Source: Neolentinus lepideus HHB14362 ss-1
Lineage: Eukaryota > Basidiomycota > Agaricomycetes > Gloeophyllales > Gloeophyllaceae
Assembly (NCBI GenBank): GCA_001632425.1
Contig: KV425557.1
Coordinates: 434,001-498,000, forward strand
DNA: 64,000 nucleotides
Reading direction: 5' to 3'
This document shows positions 35,195-47,502 of the stretch, one piece after another. Both the position numbers and the translations under genes were made by a program. The notes beneath the pieces are model-generated. The model was given only the letters and a program-made list of their open reading frames with translations, was not told the origin of the DNA and did no database searches. Each line of letters starts with the position of its first letter. Positions within the stretch are counted from its first letter, which is position 1.

Positions 35195-37398
35195 CTAAGC
35201 TTCTTCCTTTGTCTTCTCATCTTTCTCAGCGAGGGTATTGCTACGGCTGATGGCACTGTCTTGTTGAGACAGTACATCGTCCTTGTATGCGTATGCAGAC
35301 TTGCTGCGAATCCAAGGTCCGTATTTCTAATGGAGGTATAAGCGCACAACCAAGACTCTCGCCATCGAAACTCACGTAGAAAAAGTAAGGCAAGGGTGTG
35401 CATGCCAGTCCCAGGAAAGCGAAGATACTGCATGCCCACTGATCTCCCAGATTCCTGTACATCGTCGGGCAGAATAGCGGGAACGCAAAGGCGCCGATAG
35501 AACGCAGAACGACCGTAGCCGCGATTGCGCTTGCGAAGTATATGTGATAACTGTCCATCAGATACGCGGTTACACCTAGCATGATCTGCGCTGTTGCACA
35601 ACCGAACGGGGCACCCGCGATGACAGGGACGATCCATGGCACTGGAGGCTCACTCGTCCTAGGACAATAGTTGCGATGACATCCGGGGTTCCCAGTCCAA
35701 AGAAAGCTTACCATGCAAACCAGAACAGACTGATGGGCAAGAGAGCAGCAATACCCATCATTAGATATAGGCGTCTGAAGTAATAGCGCGTCAGCCAGTT
35801 CCTGTCTGTTTCAGATCGACTTACGCTTCTGGCGGTGCCCGACCACTCGGACTACGGTCCATTGCACGCCAGTACAATCGATTCTGGATAGGCGTCAAGC
35901 ACGTTCCGATGATATTTCCCACTCCAACGCCGAGGAAGGCGAGCCCTCCGGTGCCCGGCGTGAAATGTCTATCCTGCTGAAAAACGATCGGATATGCAGC
36001 AAAGAAGGCGTATAAGATGGAGTACGCGATGCAGACGTAAATAGATAGGAGCGTCACTATGGGCTCGGTGAATAAAAACACTGAAACCTCCAATCAGGAA
36101 ATGTCCATGAAAATTGAATAGGCTGGACATACGGAATGGTCGACTGAAATTGATTTGGAGCTTTGCCAAGAGAGATGCCGAGTGGTTGATCTCATATTTG
36201 GAGACATAATAGATAGTCCCACAAGACTTTTTCTGTAATGCCCGCGCACGTCTACGCAGGAGGACCGGCGCATACTATTGAATATAAGTATATAAGTAAA
36301 AAGGTCAGCACCTTCTATTAAGCTCTGATGCAAACTTGATACTCACAGTTTCTGGAGTCACTAGAGTTCCAAAGACCAGGGAAACCCCGGAAACAATCAT
36401 CATGATCCAGAAGCTGAACCGCCATCCAAGACGGGGATTTTGTGATACAAAGCCACCAACGATGGGTCCGATGACTCCGGGGAGGTCAACCACGGAATTA
36501 ATCATATAAGATGGCCTATTCATTACCTGGTCCAAGCCACGGTGCAGTGGCATACAATGATGTCGCCACGCCACGTTCCCTAGGGTTCCATATATCCGCG
36601 ATGGCGCCACCAGCGTTCGTGAGGGCTACAAAATAATGAATTCGAAGCCAGAGTTCAGCAGTGTTTGAACTACTCACGAGAAGAGCCAAAGACACCCGCC
36701 AAGAATCGCGTAGACAGTAACGTTGCGATGTTTTGTCCTAGGGCGCCTCCCAGGTGAAATAAAGTATATACTGACATCGTTACTATGAAGATGTGTCGCT
36801 GTGAGAAGTTAGTGCATGTCAAAAAATCTGGTGTAATTCCTTACTCTTCCGTACATCTGTAGCAAGAGCGCGCGATTTTAGTCAGATATTCCCGAGAATG
36901 ACGGAGGCACCTTACTTCACCCAACGGAGCAAAAACGAGCGGTCTGAAAACGGTAAGGATTTGCGTGGCGCAAGAACGATTCGAAAGCATACCCAAGGCC
37001 AAACCCCAGAACATATAGAGATATACCCAGAACTGCAACCTCTTCGGATACATGGAACACACGTTCGGTGGACTTAAGCCCTCCACTGTAAGCACTGCTG
37101 CCGAAGGACACGGTCCATGTCGAAACTGCCAACTATATTCCTTATCAGCTCTCTGACAAAGTGGCGTCCTCTTGCGCAGTATTGGCCGTACCTGCACGGT
37201 TATGAGCCATCTCCGCGCTTTGGACCAGTTGTATGGGTTCTCGGGGTCGTTACGGTCCCAATCGACAATGTAAGGATTGGTACGCGTCCCCTCCCCTTCG
37301 TATCGGATCTCTTTAGTCGCGGAAACGCCATCCGCGGCGTTAGTTTGGGCAGGAGTGTTGGCACTAGTTTCGCACACGGTAGATTGCAGTGAGATCAT
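35195..37398 (-). CDS. MFS transporter, drug:H+ antiporter-1 (FLR1/polyamine-like)
   Basis: Twelve exons (37398-37192, 37132-36993, 36943-36916, 36856-36845, 36798-36678, 36625-36527, 36474-36347, 36274-36133, 36080-35825, 35774-35712, 35658-35376, 35326-35195) give 536 residues and 12 hydrophobic segments. Family marks are the N-terminal [34 protein letters not shown], the loop 2-3 signature APLGEMYGRRHIF (PxGExxGR), [31 protein letters not shown], and [15 protein letters not shown]. Such carriers export drugs, polyamines or other small molecules at the plasma membrane; the substrate cannot be read. One exon (36856-36845) is only 12 nt and codes MYGR, part of the signature loop. In-frame sequence extends upstream to 37440 without an ATG. 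Confidence 0.93.
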
Positions 37399-37953
37399 GA
37401 TATCTTTTACTCTGCAATCGTTAGCCACATCTCCAGTCAAGAGAGCTAGACATGGGCCTCACCTCAGCGTCTACTCATGGGCGGACTGCGAAGTCCATAC
37501 GCCGCAGAATAATGTTCATTCTCTATTTAACATCAGTGCGGCAGCATAACCTTCGGGTTCGGCAGTGGGAAGGCTCGGCAAAGGCATGCCGAGAATTCGA
37601 TGCCGGCCGCAAGCAAAGCCAAATCTTCACGACGCGTATTCACGTGCCAATCCCCGCGGTATGTCCGTTTGAGCTACGTATTTCCTGGTATTGAGTAGTA
37701 GATATCAAAGGATCACTCACAGAGACGATACCACTGCATTGAACACTACTTCATTCATACTGACTATTAAGCACAACACATGCAAAGCAGCCGCAAACTG
37801 ATGTATACAGACATGTATGGAGTGGAGTGAAGAGAGACACCCTGTGAATCGTAGATTCAAGAATAATAAAGGACAGAGAAAGAGGATAAAGCGGGAAAAG
37901 AACATAACGAGCCGCTTCCCCATGCGCAATAGAACAAGAAAGAGAAGATGGAC
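37399..37953. other. intergenic, MFS promoter and GSK3 3' flank
   Basis: Short frames only, no family marks. Confidence 0.5.
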
Positions 37954-39459
37954 CTAATCCAAGTGTATCTTGAGCTGCTCAGCAGGTATAGGAACAAAAT
38001 TGTCCAACGAGATGCCTCGTGAGCGCAGCTCGGGCTCTGCATAAGGTGGCACCAGCTTGTGCATTAGATCTGGCCGGATCGAGAGCTCTGTACGATACAA
38101 TCAGTCAGTATCTAGTATAATAGCATACCTGACCTGCTTACCTTCCCGGGTGAAGTTGAACAGGGGAGGGAAGTCCTTCCCATTCGGCATTCGCGCCCCT
38201 TCGACTCGGAGCTCATCGAAGAATTGATGGCACATTGCCTCGACGGCACTCAACCGGGCCTCGGGCGTGTACTCTAGCAGCTTCGAGACCAAGTCGATCG
38301 CCTCCTGAGGTGTCCGTGGCCGGAAGACCTGCGATAGGATTAGGATTAGATACGATAATCACCATGTATGACATCGAACTCACCTTCGAGAACGGGTGCG
38401 GCTTGATCTGAGGGAACTTGTGCTCCATGTAGTTAGGGTTCATGGTCTTAATCTGCTCGCGGGACGGCGTCCCGAGAACCTTGATGATTTCGACCAGCTG
38501 ATCAATTCCACTCTCACCCGGGAACAAGGGCTGTCCTAACATCAGCTCCGCCATGACACAACCAGTCGACCAGATATCTAACGAGCCTCCGTTATAAACC
38601 ACAGAATAAAAGCCACACTGGCACGCACCGATATTGGTTGTGTAGTTAGTCGCGCCGAAGATGAGCTCAGGCGCTCGGTAGTACCGCGAGCAGATGTAAC
38701 TGACGTTTGGCTCTCCAGTAATGAGGATCTTGGCTGAGCCGAAGTCGCACAACTTCAGAACTCCGGTCGATGGGTTGAGGAGCAAGTTCTGTGGCTTGAT
38801 ATCGCGATGGCAGATGCCCACAGAGTGGATGTAGGCAAGAGAACGGAGGAGTTGATACATGTACAGTTTGACTTGAAGAGTCGGCATCGGTTGCTTCAAC
38901 TTCGCGTAATGACGACTCGCCCGGTAAACAGTCTCCGGAACGTATTCTAACACAAGATTGAGATACAGCTCGTCCTTCTAAATGTCGGTGAGATACCGCT
39001 AGATCTTTGCAATCATCTGAACTCGCCTTGTCGCCAGGAGAATAGAAGAAGGCACGAAGATCTACAACATTCGGATGCGACACTAGCCGCATGATTTGCA
39101 GTTCACGATTCTGTTTCCGACAACGACGAACGGAAAGGAAGTAGATGATCAGTAAACATAACTTTGTGCGGGGCCACCAATGAAACCACACGACTTGTTG
39201 ATGCACATAAGACGGAAACACAACGTACCTTGAACCTCTTGTCCTGAAGAACCTTCTTGATCGCGATGTTCTCTGTCTCCTTGGGGGCACCCACTAACCT
39301 TGCCTGGAATACGACACCAAAAGAACCATTCCCGATGACTTTGCAGTCCAAATACGAGATCTTTCGACTTTCTCCTGACTTGCCATCTGACGCCACGACT
39401 TCCACAACCTTGTGGGGGTCATCGATGGCTAAGTGAGAGAGTGCAGCCGGCGGAGGCAT
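37954..39459 (-). CDS. glycogen synthase kinase 3 (shaggy-type) protein kinase
   Basis: Six exons (39459-39229, 39110-39027, 38977-38629, 38577-38384, 38328-38142, 38087-37954) encode 392 residues. GSK3 is a CMGC Ser/Thr kinase acting on primed substrates in stress, development and cell-cycle control. Visible are the glycine loop [10 protein letters not shown], the ATP lysine in [40 protein letters not shown], and the activating-tyrosine loop [20 protein letters not shown]. The [20 protein letters not shown] region and the C-lobe end YTPEARLSA follow. The second intron (38978-39026) begins with GC (GCGAGT) rather than GT; conserved [15 protein letters not shown] across it fixes the junction. 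The first intron is longer than usual here (118 bp). Confidence 0.97.
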
Positions 39460-42400
39460 GGAGGTTCGGAAGAGGATTTATGCGCGACAGACGAAGGAAG
39501 CGCACGAAAGAGGTGGAGGATGGAGGCAACGATTGGAGGCAAAATTAGAACGGGAGGCCGACAACATAAAGTGATGAGAGGACGTGGGACGCACGAGAAA
39601 TCTTTACACCGTTTATGGGACCGTGCGTTGCCATATCAGAGCAAAACTCGGAGCCAGCAGATATTAATCTCCAGAAGCTAAAGAAGCCGAGATTTGGCTG
39701 GTAGAAGGGTGGTAATTAGGCGTAAAGGACAAGGTTGTGACTCGTGCGGGTCAATGGGGGTGCTGGAAGGCTGTAGAATGGAAAACAAAGCAGAGTTATG
39801 CAGCGGATGACGGGGAAAGGGGGAAAAAGAGATGCTGAGGGAGAGGATGAGAGAAGCACTGGGCAAAACACGTCCTGTGACCGGTGCGCCAGTGCCCAAA
39901 CACAGCCAAATACGCTCCTCATTCACTCTGGCCACTGCGGACTCGGAAGCGGGCATCTTAATCGCCTTGATGTGTATGTTCTTGGGCGCCCACAACTTCA
40001 GATATATGTTCTGGTATTACCACTCTTATTGTCTTCTCAATATCCTTTTTTTTTGCTTCTGACACTCGCAGGCTCTGATTCGTACGCGGAGCTTGAGGCA
40101 TACTCCGGACCCAAACCAAGCCCAGCCACGCATCGCCCGGATCGCCCCCATCAGCCAGCACTTTGGTAAACGGGAACGGCGGTTGAAACCGACCACTGAC
40201 GACGACGATGACGTAGTCGTCGTCGTCGTCTCGTACTAGGGCAATCAACCAGCCACCGTCTGGTCGCCGTTGCTTGTCTCCAAATCAGATGCGCCACCGG
40301 TGAGACCCAGAATAGAAGTGACCTTCCAAGCACTCTCCTCCGTCTATCATCCATCGTCCAGAAAACTGTGCACAGCTACTGACTCCGGCCCTCCCGTCTT
40401 GTGCGGGTCCTTGTTCTTCGTTGAACCCTATCACGTTACCTAAATAAGCCGCGGGCCAGCTGACTGCCTTCGAATGCTCCTGCTGTCTGTTCTTTGTCTG
40501 TAAGTGACGTCTTCTCCGCAGATTGCCCGTACTCAGTTCCAGATCCGAGTCCCTGAATCATTGTACTGGTCCGATATGCTCTTATCCCGGCCAAATGCGA
40601 CTGCTATCTTGAATGGTGTCCCGCGAGAATACGGAATACCATCGACCTGCAGGAGTACTATCGAGGGTGCGCTCTCACGTCCTCCTCTCTGGCCCGCAGA
40701 TCTTGTGTCATGTGGGACAATCCCTGCGTGTCGACAGACATCAGCCGAGTTACCGCTAGTGTAAAGTGTCAATGCAGCACTAAAAATTTTGGACTGTCAC
40801 TCCTTGTCACCTGAGAATTCTCAGCGACGACACTGCAATATGTGACAACACGGATTGCCAAAAAGTGAATGTTCTCGATTGGATGCACCAGGGCCATGGT
40901 AGTGCCGAAAAACTCTTGGAACAATCCGGGAGCTGCGAGGCCATTCACTGTTGCGCCCTTACGAGGTCCTCCTCTCATGCTTCATCTGTGGCTTCTTGGA
41001 ATGTGGTAGCCTTGTACGCCAAAAAGCTTACCCTACACGTGTCACTCAGAAGTCTCGTATATGCTGATGCATATAGTAAGTGCACTCGCTTTTATTCTCA
41101 ACCAAAAGACGCCGCGCTCATTTCGCGGAGTCTATTTGTAGTGTCTCCGTTCAGTCACTGCTATTTGTTATATAACTTATGTCTGCATACCAGACGAGTA
41201 CCGATCGTGCGTAGACTTAAATATGGTATTCATACTCGGGTCGTGGTCTGCATTATGACACCCGTGGTATACCCGCCAAGCAATCTTCCGTCTCGGGCGG
41301 AGGTCCAGAACACCAAGTTCATTCAATGCACGACAATTGCGACCGGTGCAGAAGACGCGGGTAGTCTTCGACTTGAAATGAATTGTCGCTCTTCAGGGCC
41401 CGAACCGGCAAATCTCTTTATCGAAATGCCAACGAGGTCGGGCATTACCTATGTATACTTGAAATCTGTAGTGCGACCCAGCTCCGCGGCATGTGCGGAG
41501 CGGAGCATAAGGCGTCGAGACTCGCTACAAATTTAGGTGAACGTACTTTGCCGGGTGATATCGGAAAGACCGACGAGAGTGTACTCGTGAGTATCGGGGT
41601 TTCGTGATGAGTGGCACGCACGCTGATTACGAGCGAGAATCAAGATGGTATGGCTCTCGACTCGCCTGATTTGACGTGACCTAATTCGTTCTTAGGTTGG
41701 TACCCTGATTTGCCACCATCCCAGTCGAAAGCAGACTGCCTACCAGTTTTGGTGGAATCCAGCCCCTCGTGAGTGACAGAGCTAGAGTTTAAGCTTGACA
41801 ATATGCGATGTAATGAAGATAGTGTTATGGCAGAATATGCGCGAATGCTTAGGTCATGTATGCGCCAGCATTATCGATGTGGTCTTCCGACTCTTAAAAT
41901 ACATAGACCGAGCCAGTGCTTCTGCAATTTGCATTTGTATAGAGGCCCCCGTAACAACTGGCGCAGGATGTACTCAAGGACTCCCGATTACTCAACTCTA
42001 GTTTTGAGGCGGTCATTAACGGACAGATGTCGACGAGAACCGAGGTAACAACCATGATCAGTAGAACCCATGATATATTACCTCCCTGCGATGTCATATT
42101 GCTGCTCACATGGGTAGCCATCTAACTTCTGCCTATCAGGGGTGATGCACGACACCTCCCCCGAAACGTATACCTCCCCCGACACGGTGTTGACAACATA
42201 ACGACGGAGCCACGTGAAGGTGTCTCTACTCGATGTTGTGGCAGGAAGACGTCCTATTTCGTGGTGATTCGGGATCAGCATGCTAGACTTTGTATCGTGT
42301 TGTCGAGCTTGGCGTTGGGCGGGCCTACGCTAGTGTTGAGTAGGGCTGCCGAGCAGGCATAAATTAAACCTCGCTAGGTAGTCATATAACCGTATGTTGT

Positions 42401-42828
42401 GCTTATTAGTATCCCGCTTGCGCAACGCAAGAGTGTACTCACCATCGGAAGATTTTCATATAACGTGGAGCCTGAGGTACGACGGTGTGCGTTCCGCAGC
42501 AAGTTCAACAATCTGTACACGGCGCATTCTATCCTATCCCAGCGTAGCTGTGCTAGCTAGAATCGGATGTTCGTATATATATACCTTACAACATGACGGT
42601 CGAGACAGTTGTGTTTATTTCGCTGGCGCTGGATTTGTTCGCGTTCACAATTCCGCTGCCCCAAGGCCCGCAAGTAATGAATATGAAGCGGAAATATTGC
42701 CCACAACATCACCTGCCTCCACTATGCATGCCAGAACAATGCAATGCTCTGAGACTTTGCGCTCGGTGGCATTGCGGTGTTCTCCATTCAAGATGAATAA
42801 AACCTAGAATAACACTGCTGATGCAGAT
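39460..42828. other. 3.4-kb gene-poor region
   Basis: This contains the GSK3 promoter and leader, then sequence without a recognisable gene. The longest open frame (40865-41536, plus, 223 codons) matches no family I know and has uneven composition. A short (GAC)n/(GTC)n inverted repeat lies at 40198-40230. AT-rich stretches and broken frames suggest decayed sequence. Confidence 0.4.
40198..40230. repeat. trinucleotide inverted repeat (GAC)n-GTA-(GTC)n
   Basis: The left arm 40198-40212 (GACGACGACGATGAC) and the right arm 40216-40230 (GTC x5) are complementary apart from one base, with a 3-nt spacer. It can form a hairpin in either strand and is probably a folded microsatellite. It lies about 740 bp upstream of the GSK3 start. 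Confidence 0.7.
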
Positions 42829-43110
42829 GAGCCATACGTTTCTGTTCGTGCCGAGAATCATGTGGCAGCTCGCGAGATCCTGGTAGAAATGTTGTGAGAT
42901 GGGGGTCTAGGCAGAAGGCAATGAAGGAACAGAGATGTGTTTGTGCAAGGTTGCACAAGGTTGATATTGCGAAATAGGAGAAGACTACCCTGCAATGCCA
43001 GATGAAGTATGGTCAAATAGTGGTTTACAATCCGAAGCAGCAGCGCCATGTGCATTGCACAGGAAAGTATCTAGCTCAACAACTCGTCAGAGACTTACCT
43101 TCGCGCATAT
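42829..43110 (-). pseudogene. decayed phosphotransferase/kinase-like gene, copy A
   Basis: On the minus strand the stretch QDLASCHMILGTNRNVWLI resembles the catalytic segment of fungal kinase-fold phosphotransferases (family form: H-G-D-L-A-P-R-N-I-x-x-G-x-D-G-K-V-W). The HGD catalytic trio is altered here to YQD and the frame soon breaks. A close DNA relative lies at 44071-44140. Upstream fragments at 43110-43520 may belong to it but cannot be joined. Confidence 0.5.
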
Positions 43111-43930
43111 AGTCACCGGTCCTGCAGGTGGGTAGTTGTAGGATACTTAACCGCCTTTTGAGACTGTCCGCAAAGCCTCGGGAGACTATATAGGCTCTAG
43201 CAAGACGCTGTCCGAGGATCCAGTACTGCAGTAGCTGCACATCAAGAACTAAAGGATCAGCACATATTTGGCATTTTGCACGCTAGCTGATTTACCGGCA
43301 TCCTTTCCCATCATCGAGAAGATATCTGTCTCTACTGATATCAATGATCATACCGAGCAGTGACAGCCGTAGTTCTGGCAGATACTTTATCGCAGGGCAG
43401 GTGTTTTGAATTGTGTTGAGACATGATGCACATAGAGAACTGGTCGACCATCTGGAGGAATATAGTCCATCGAACCAAGCTCGGACGCGTCCTGGGTGTC
43501 GTGGACGACGCAATAGATGACCAGGAAGGAGTTAGACATGGACTTTATCTTGAACTGCGACGTACCTCGGGGTTAAGGCCTGTCACCCGTCGCCGATATA
43601 ATCATACATATGAGACGAAGCGTAACAGATGAGGGAAGGAAGTGGTCTTGGCAGACAAGTTGCGTCTTCTCGAGGTTAATTCGGGCTTTGTACATTCGGA
43701 TGCATGACATCCGTGAATATAGTCATGATCTCGCTCGCCCCGGGCTTCCGAGAACAATGGAAGGTCATCGAGTTATTCTATTACACCAAGTGAGCGTTGT
43801 TGGTCCCAACGTCGAGTGCCTACCGAGACGTGCTTATATTCAATGATCCTAGTATTGCGATCAATATACCTGAGAATTGATACATTGCCGTTCAAGAAAG
43901 TGTGACAGGGCTCACTCTCTGTGGCATTGA

Positions 43931-44390
43931 CTAGCGAATGAAGTTGGATGTCACAAAAAGTGAGTACAGCAAGCCACGAGTGTTCTTCAGCTGGTTAGAT
44001 AATCGTAAAGGAAGGACGGAGCTCGCAAGAAATGCTGTATTACAGGAAACGCAAAATCTGAGCAAATAACGAGCCATGACTTTCCGTCTGTACCGAGAAT
44101 CATGCTGCGGGGAGCTAGGCCCTGATGAGTAAAGATGTGACGCGCAGAGGTGTACAGGACCAGGGAGCAGCTGGGGGTGTCGTGGGTTGAGATCCATACA
44201 GCAGTCGACGAGCCACCTGTTCGAAATACAGATGGAGATACATGTCCTGAAGCCCAGTACTCTTGAGTTGACTACACTGAAGGACAGCCGGCCAGTGCTT
44301 GAGCTTTCCGTCTGAGCACATTTGCCTTGGGTACCCACGAAGCTGCCAGAAGGTCTTCAAGAGAGTGAGGAGCTCGGAAATGTGCCACAA
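43931..44390 (-). pseudogene. decayed phosphotransferase/kinase-like gene, copy B
   Basis: The minus strand reads HQGLAPRSMILGTDGKSWLV, clearly the catalytic loop of the same kinase-fold phosphotransferase type as copy A. The HGD motif has become HQG, and DFAF takes the place of the metal-binding D-x-x-F/W. Upstream, a helical segment with LYFEQVARRLLYG lies in another frame. The two copies share most bases around 42829-42862 and 44071-44104, 1.2 kb apart in direct orientation. Both look non-functional. Confidence 0.5.
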
Positions 44391-44998
44391 CTGCGGGAGG
44401 TGTCGCCATAGATCAAGCCATTACTTCGTGGATGAGCTCCATGAGTTGCGAATCTATAGTCATTCAAGACGAAGTCATCTTCTCAGTACATCCGTGCCAG
44501 CGAGCCCGGATCTTGAGGTTAGCAAGGATACCTAGCATTGCGCGAGCTCACGTCTTTGATTTTCTATGAATACGAAAGAATTGATAACGTACAGCTGTCA
44601 ACTTGCGCCATAGATCCCCAAGGAGGCTGTTAAATTAGCTTTGATGGCAATTGATGGCCACTGAAGCAAAGAACCCGGGAGCAGAGTCACACTCCTCAGT
44701 GCCGTAAGTTGCCCTAAATATGTTATCCCTCGTACTGGAAGTAACGCTCTAGTCAGTATCGTCAGGAATGCAGTTCTCGTCTGCGCACGTCGCCTTCAAC
44801 AATATGTGGCTTGAGCGGTGTTTCTTACTGCGAGCATCGCCACAGTACTAGCACTGAGAAGGCACTCCCTTACGTAACAGCTCTTGCGCCATGTCGCGTG
44901 AGTCGTTCGCAAGTTGTTGTTCTCGTTGACGAACTCCACAGCGTACACGAGCGCTCAGTCTTACAAGAGTCCTTGTCGCTCTCTTGTTTCTTACCACC
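44391..44998. other. upstream region of the F-box WD40 gene
   Basis: No gene recognised. Possible further remains of copy B at the left side. Confidence 0.45.
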
Positions 44999-47344
44999 AT
45001 GGAAACCCCTTCATCGTCGAAGACGTTCTACGTCTGTGACACCATTCCCGCTCCCCGTCTTGCGTCTGCCGACACCGGGTCCTTGCCTTCGCCATCAAAT
45101 AGTCCTGTGCTCAGCACGACATTCGATTTACCCTCCATTGACGAGGATCTCAGAACAGAGTCGTCTAGGATGGATCTGACAGACAAAGAAGAGACCACAT
45201 CCGACAAGGAAACCGGTGCGCCCGTACCGCCGCCGCAACCCCCGGCGCGTAAGCTATGTGTCAGACATCAGAGGATTGCGGATGAGGGAACGCTGCTAAA
45301 ACTTCAGAGGGTGAGTCATATGTCTTAGCTCCATCGCCTTAGCTCGTTGTCATTGTGCAACGAATATTAATTCGGAGCCGTGCAAGGCGCCTCTGCGCCT
45401 GCATTGTTCCGTCTCTGTTGGGTTCACATTCCTGTGTACTATGCTAAATACCGCTAATTTCAGGCTCTGGATGCGCTACCTGTAGAAGATAGGGAAGCGA
45501 TTAATTCTGTCTGGTCGATCTTCTCTTCTTCCTCCCATCCTCGCAGAGCGTTAATGTTGCAGGGTCTCCTCACGATGTGTTGCTTTTCGCAACTATCCTT
45601 CCTAACCGAAGAACTTAATCATCTTATCCGTATCGATCCTTTCAGCGTGTTCCCACGGGAGGTGTCCTTGAAAGTTTTAGGATACCTCGACGCCACTTCG
45701 TTATGTCGAGCCGCTCAAGTCAGCAGATCATGGAAGAGTTTAGCGGATGACGATATCTTATGGCGAGGTATATGCGAGCAACATATAGGACAGAAATGCC
45801 ACAAGTGCGGATGGGGACTGCCTATCCTGGAGAAGCGCAGGATGGTGCGGACATCAACCTCTCCTTCTCGCCCTTCATCGTCAAGCAAACGTGAGCTTGA
45901 AGAAGACCCAGAGATGCTACGACCCGCTCCAAAGAGACAGAAGTCCCAATCTCCTGCGGCACATTTGCAGTCTTCCCTATCCCAGCCTTCAACATCGTCC
46001 TGTCGATCGTCCACGCCACCTCTTGCTATACCTTCGATCCCGTTGCCGGCGCTTCGTATAACGCGGCCGTGGAAAGACGTATACTGTGAAAGGCTCACTA
46101 TAGAACGGAACTGGCGGCGCGGGCGGTGTCAGGTACGCACACTGCAAGGTCATACGGACGGCGTTATGTGTCTGCAGTTCAGCGAAACATTCTCGCATCC
46201 GTGCTTCCCTATCCTCATAACCGGCTCATATGACCGTACCGCTCGTGTGTGGAATTTAGAGACAGGCACCGAGATTCGGTGTCTCAAGGGCCATACCCGT
46301 GCAATCAGGGCATTGCAGTTCGACGAAGCCAAGTTGATCACTGGGAGCATGGACCACACGCTCAAGGTGTGGAACTGGCGCACTGGCAAGTGCATGCGCA
46401 CATTGGAGGGCCACTCTGACGGTGTCGTGTGTCTGAATTTTGACGACAATCTCTTGGCAAGCGGGAGTGTTGACTCGACCATCAAGATATGGAACTTCCG
46501 GACCAAGGAGTGCTTCACGTTACGCGGGCACAAGGACTGGGTGAATTCTGTACAGATCTGGGACTCGCTCCCAGCACTGTCAAAGGGCAAGGCCCCGAGC
46601 GTGCCTAGCGCGCACTCGTTCGATGCGGCCTTCTCGGACACGACGGTCAGTACAACGGGTTCAACCCCGTGCGTCGACCCTGGGAAGATGCTGTTCTCCG
46701 CGTCGGATGATGGCACGATCAGGTTGTGGGACCTGACGCTGCGGACATGTGTACGCCAGTTCACAGGTCACGTCGGCCAAGTGCAGAGTATGAAGCTTCT
46801 CGTGTTGGATGAGTGCGATGCGGATGCGGAGCCGAGTATGGAGCAGACCGGTCCTGTTGCTCCGAGTGTTCCGATGTACGAGCAGGCTATGGCGACCATG
46901 GCCATCTCCTCGCCTATGACAGTTGATCAGGCTAGTGTGCTTTCGGGACGGAGATCTTGCGACATCCTGCCAAGTGCATCATTCACTTCATCTTCGTCAT
47001 CAACACGAGGAGCCAACCAGCTGCTTATGCCCAAGCGTTCGAAGCCGCTCTTGGTATCCGGCAGTCTTGACAATACTATCAAGGTCTGGGATATCGAGAC
47101 GGGCAAGGTTGTTCGGACGTTGTTCGGACATATTGAAGGGGTCTGGACTGTCGCGAGTGATAAATTGCGGCTTGTCAGCGGCAGCCATGATAGAACGATC
47201 AAGATATGGATGCGCGACGAGGGCAAGTGCACGGCGACGCTGTTCGGACATCGTGGGGCTGTGACTTGTCTCGCTCTTGGGGAGGATAAGATAGTGTCGG
47301 GGAGCGATGACGGTGACATCAGGATTTGGAGTTTCTCCGGGTGA
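44999..47344 (+). CDS. F-box/WD40 protein, MET30/sconB-like SCF substrate receptor
   Basis: Two exons (44999-45310 and 45464-47344; the 153-bp intron is the longest placed here) give 730 residues. The F-box (about 164-205, IDPFSVFPREVSLKVLGYLD) binds SKP1. From about residue 305 to the end seven or eight WD40 repeats form the propeller that captures substrates for SCF ubiquitin ligase. Closest resemblance is to fungal sulfur-controller proteins (MET30, sconB/SCON-2), seen in KLITGSMDHTLKVWNWRTGK and CFTLRGHKDWVNSVQ. Low-complexity inserts interrupt the propeller between repeats 4-5 and 5-6. Regulation of sulfur assimilation is inferred from the family. Convergent with the kinase-RasGEF gene (158 bp). 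Confidence 0.9.
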
Positions 47345-47502
47345 TTGGGTAGTCTGTATTTTGTTCCTTTCGTTTCAAGCTTCAATGTGACATCTGGCAT
47401 ACAGTGTATTAGTGTATAGGATAGTGCGAGTAATATACGGTGATATATGAAGAAATAAGCCAGGGTATCCTAATATATGTCACCACTAAGAAAGGGTGGG
47501 CT

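Noticed and set aside
37399..37440. Upstream extension of the MFS protein
   Set aside because: The frame is open to 37440 but begins with TTG. The first ATG is at 37398 and gives a normal N-terminus.
40865..41536. 223-codon plus-strand frame as a gene
   Set aside because: No family resemblance, no convincing start context or splice partners, and it lies in a region of decayed sequence. Left as unknown rather than called.
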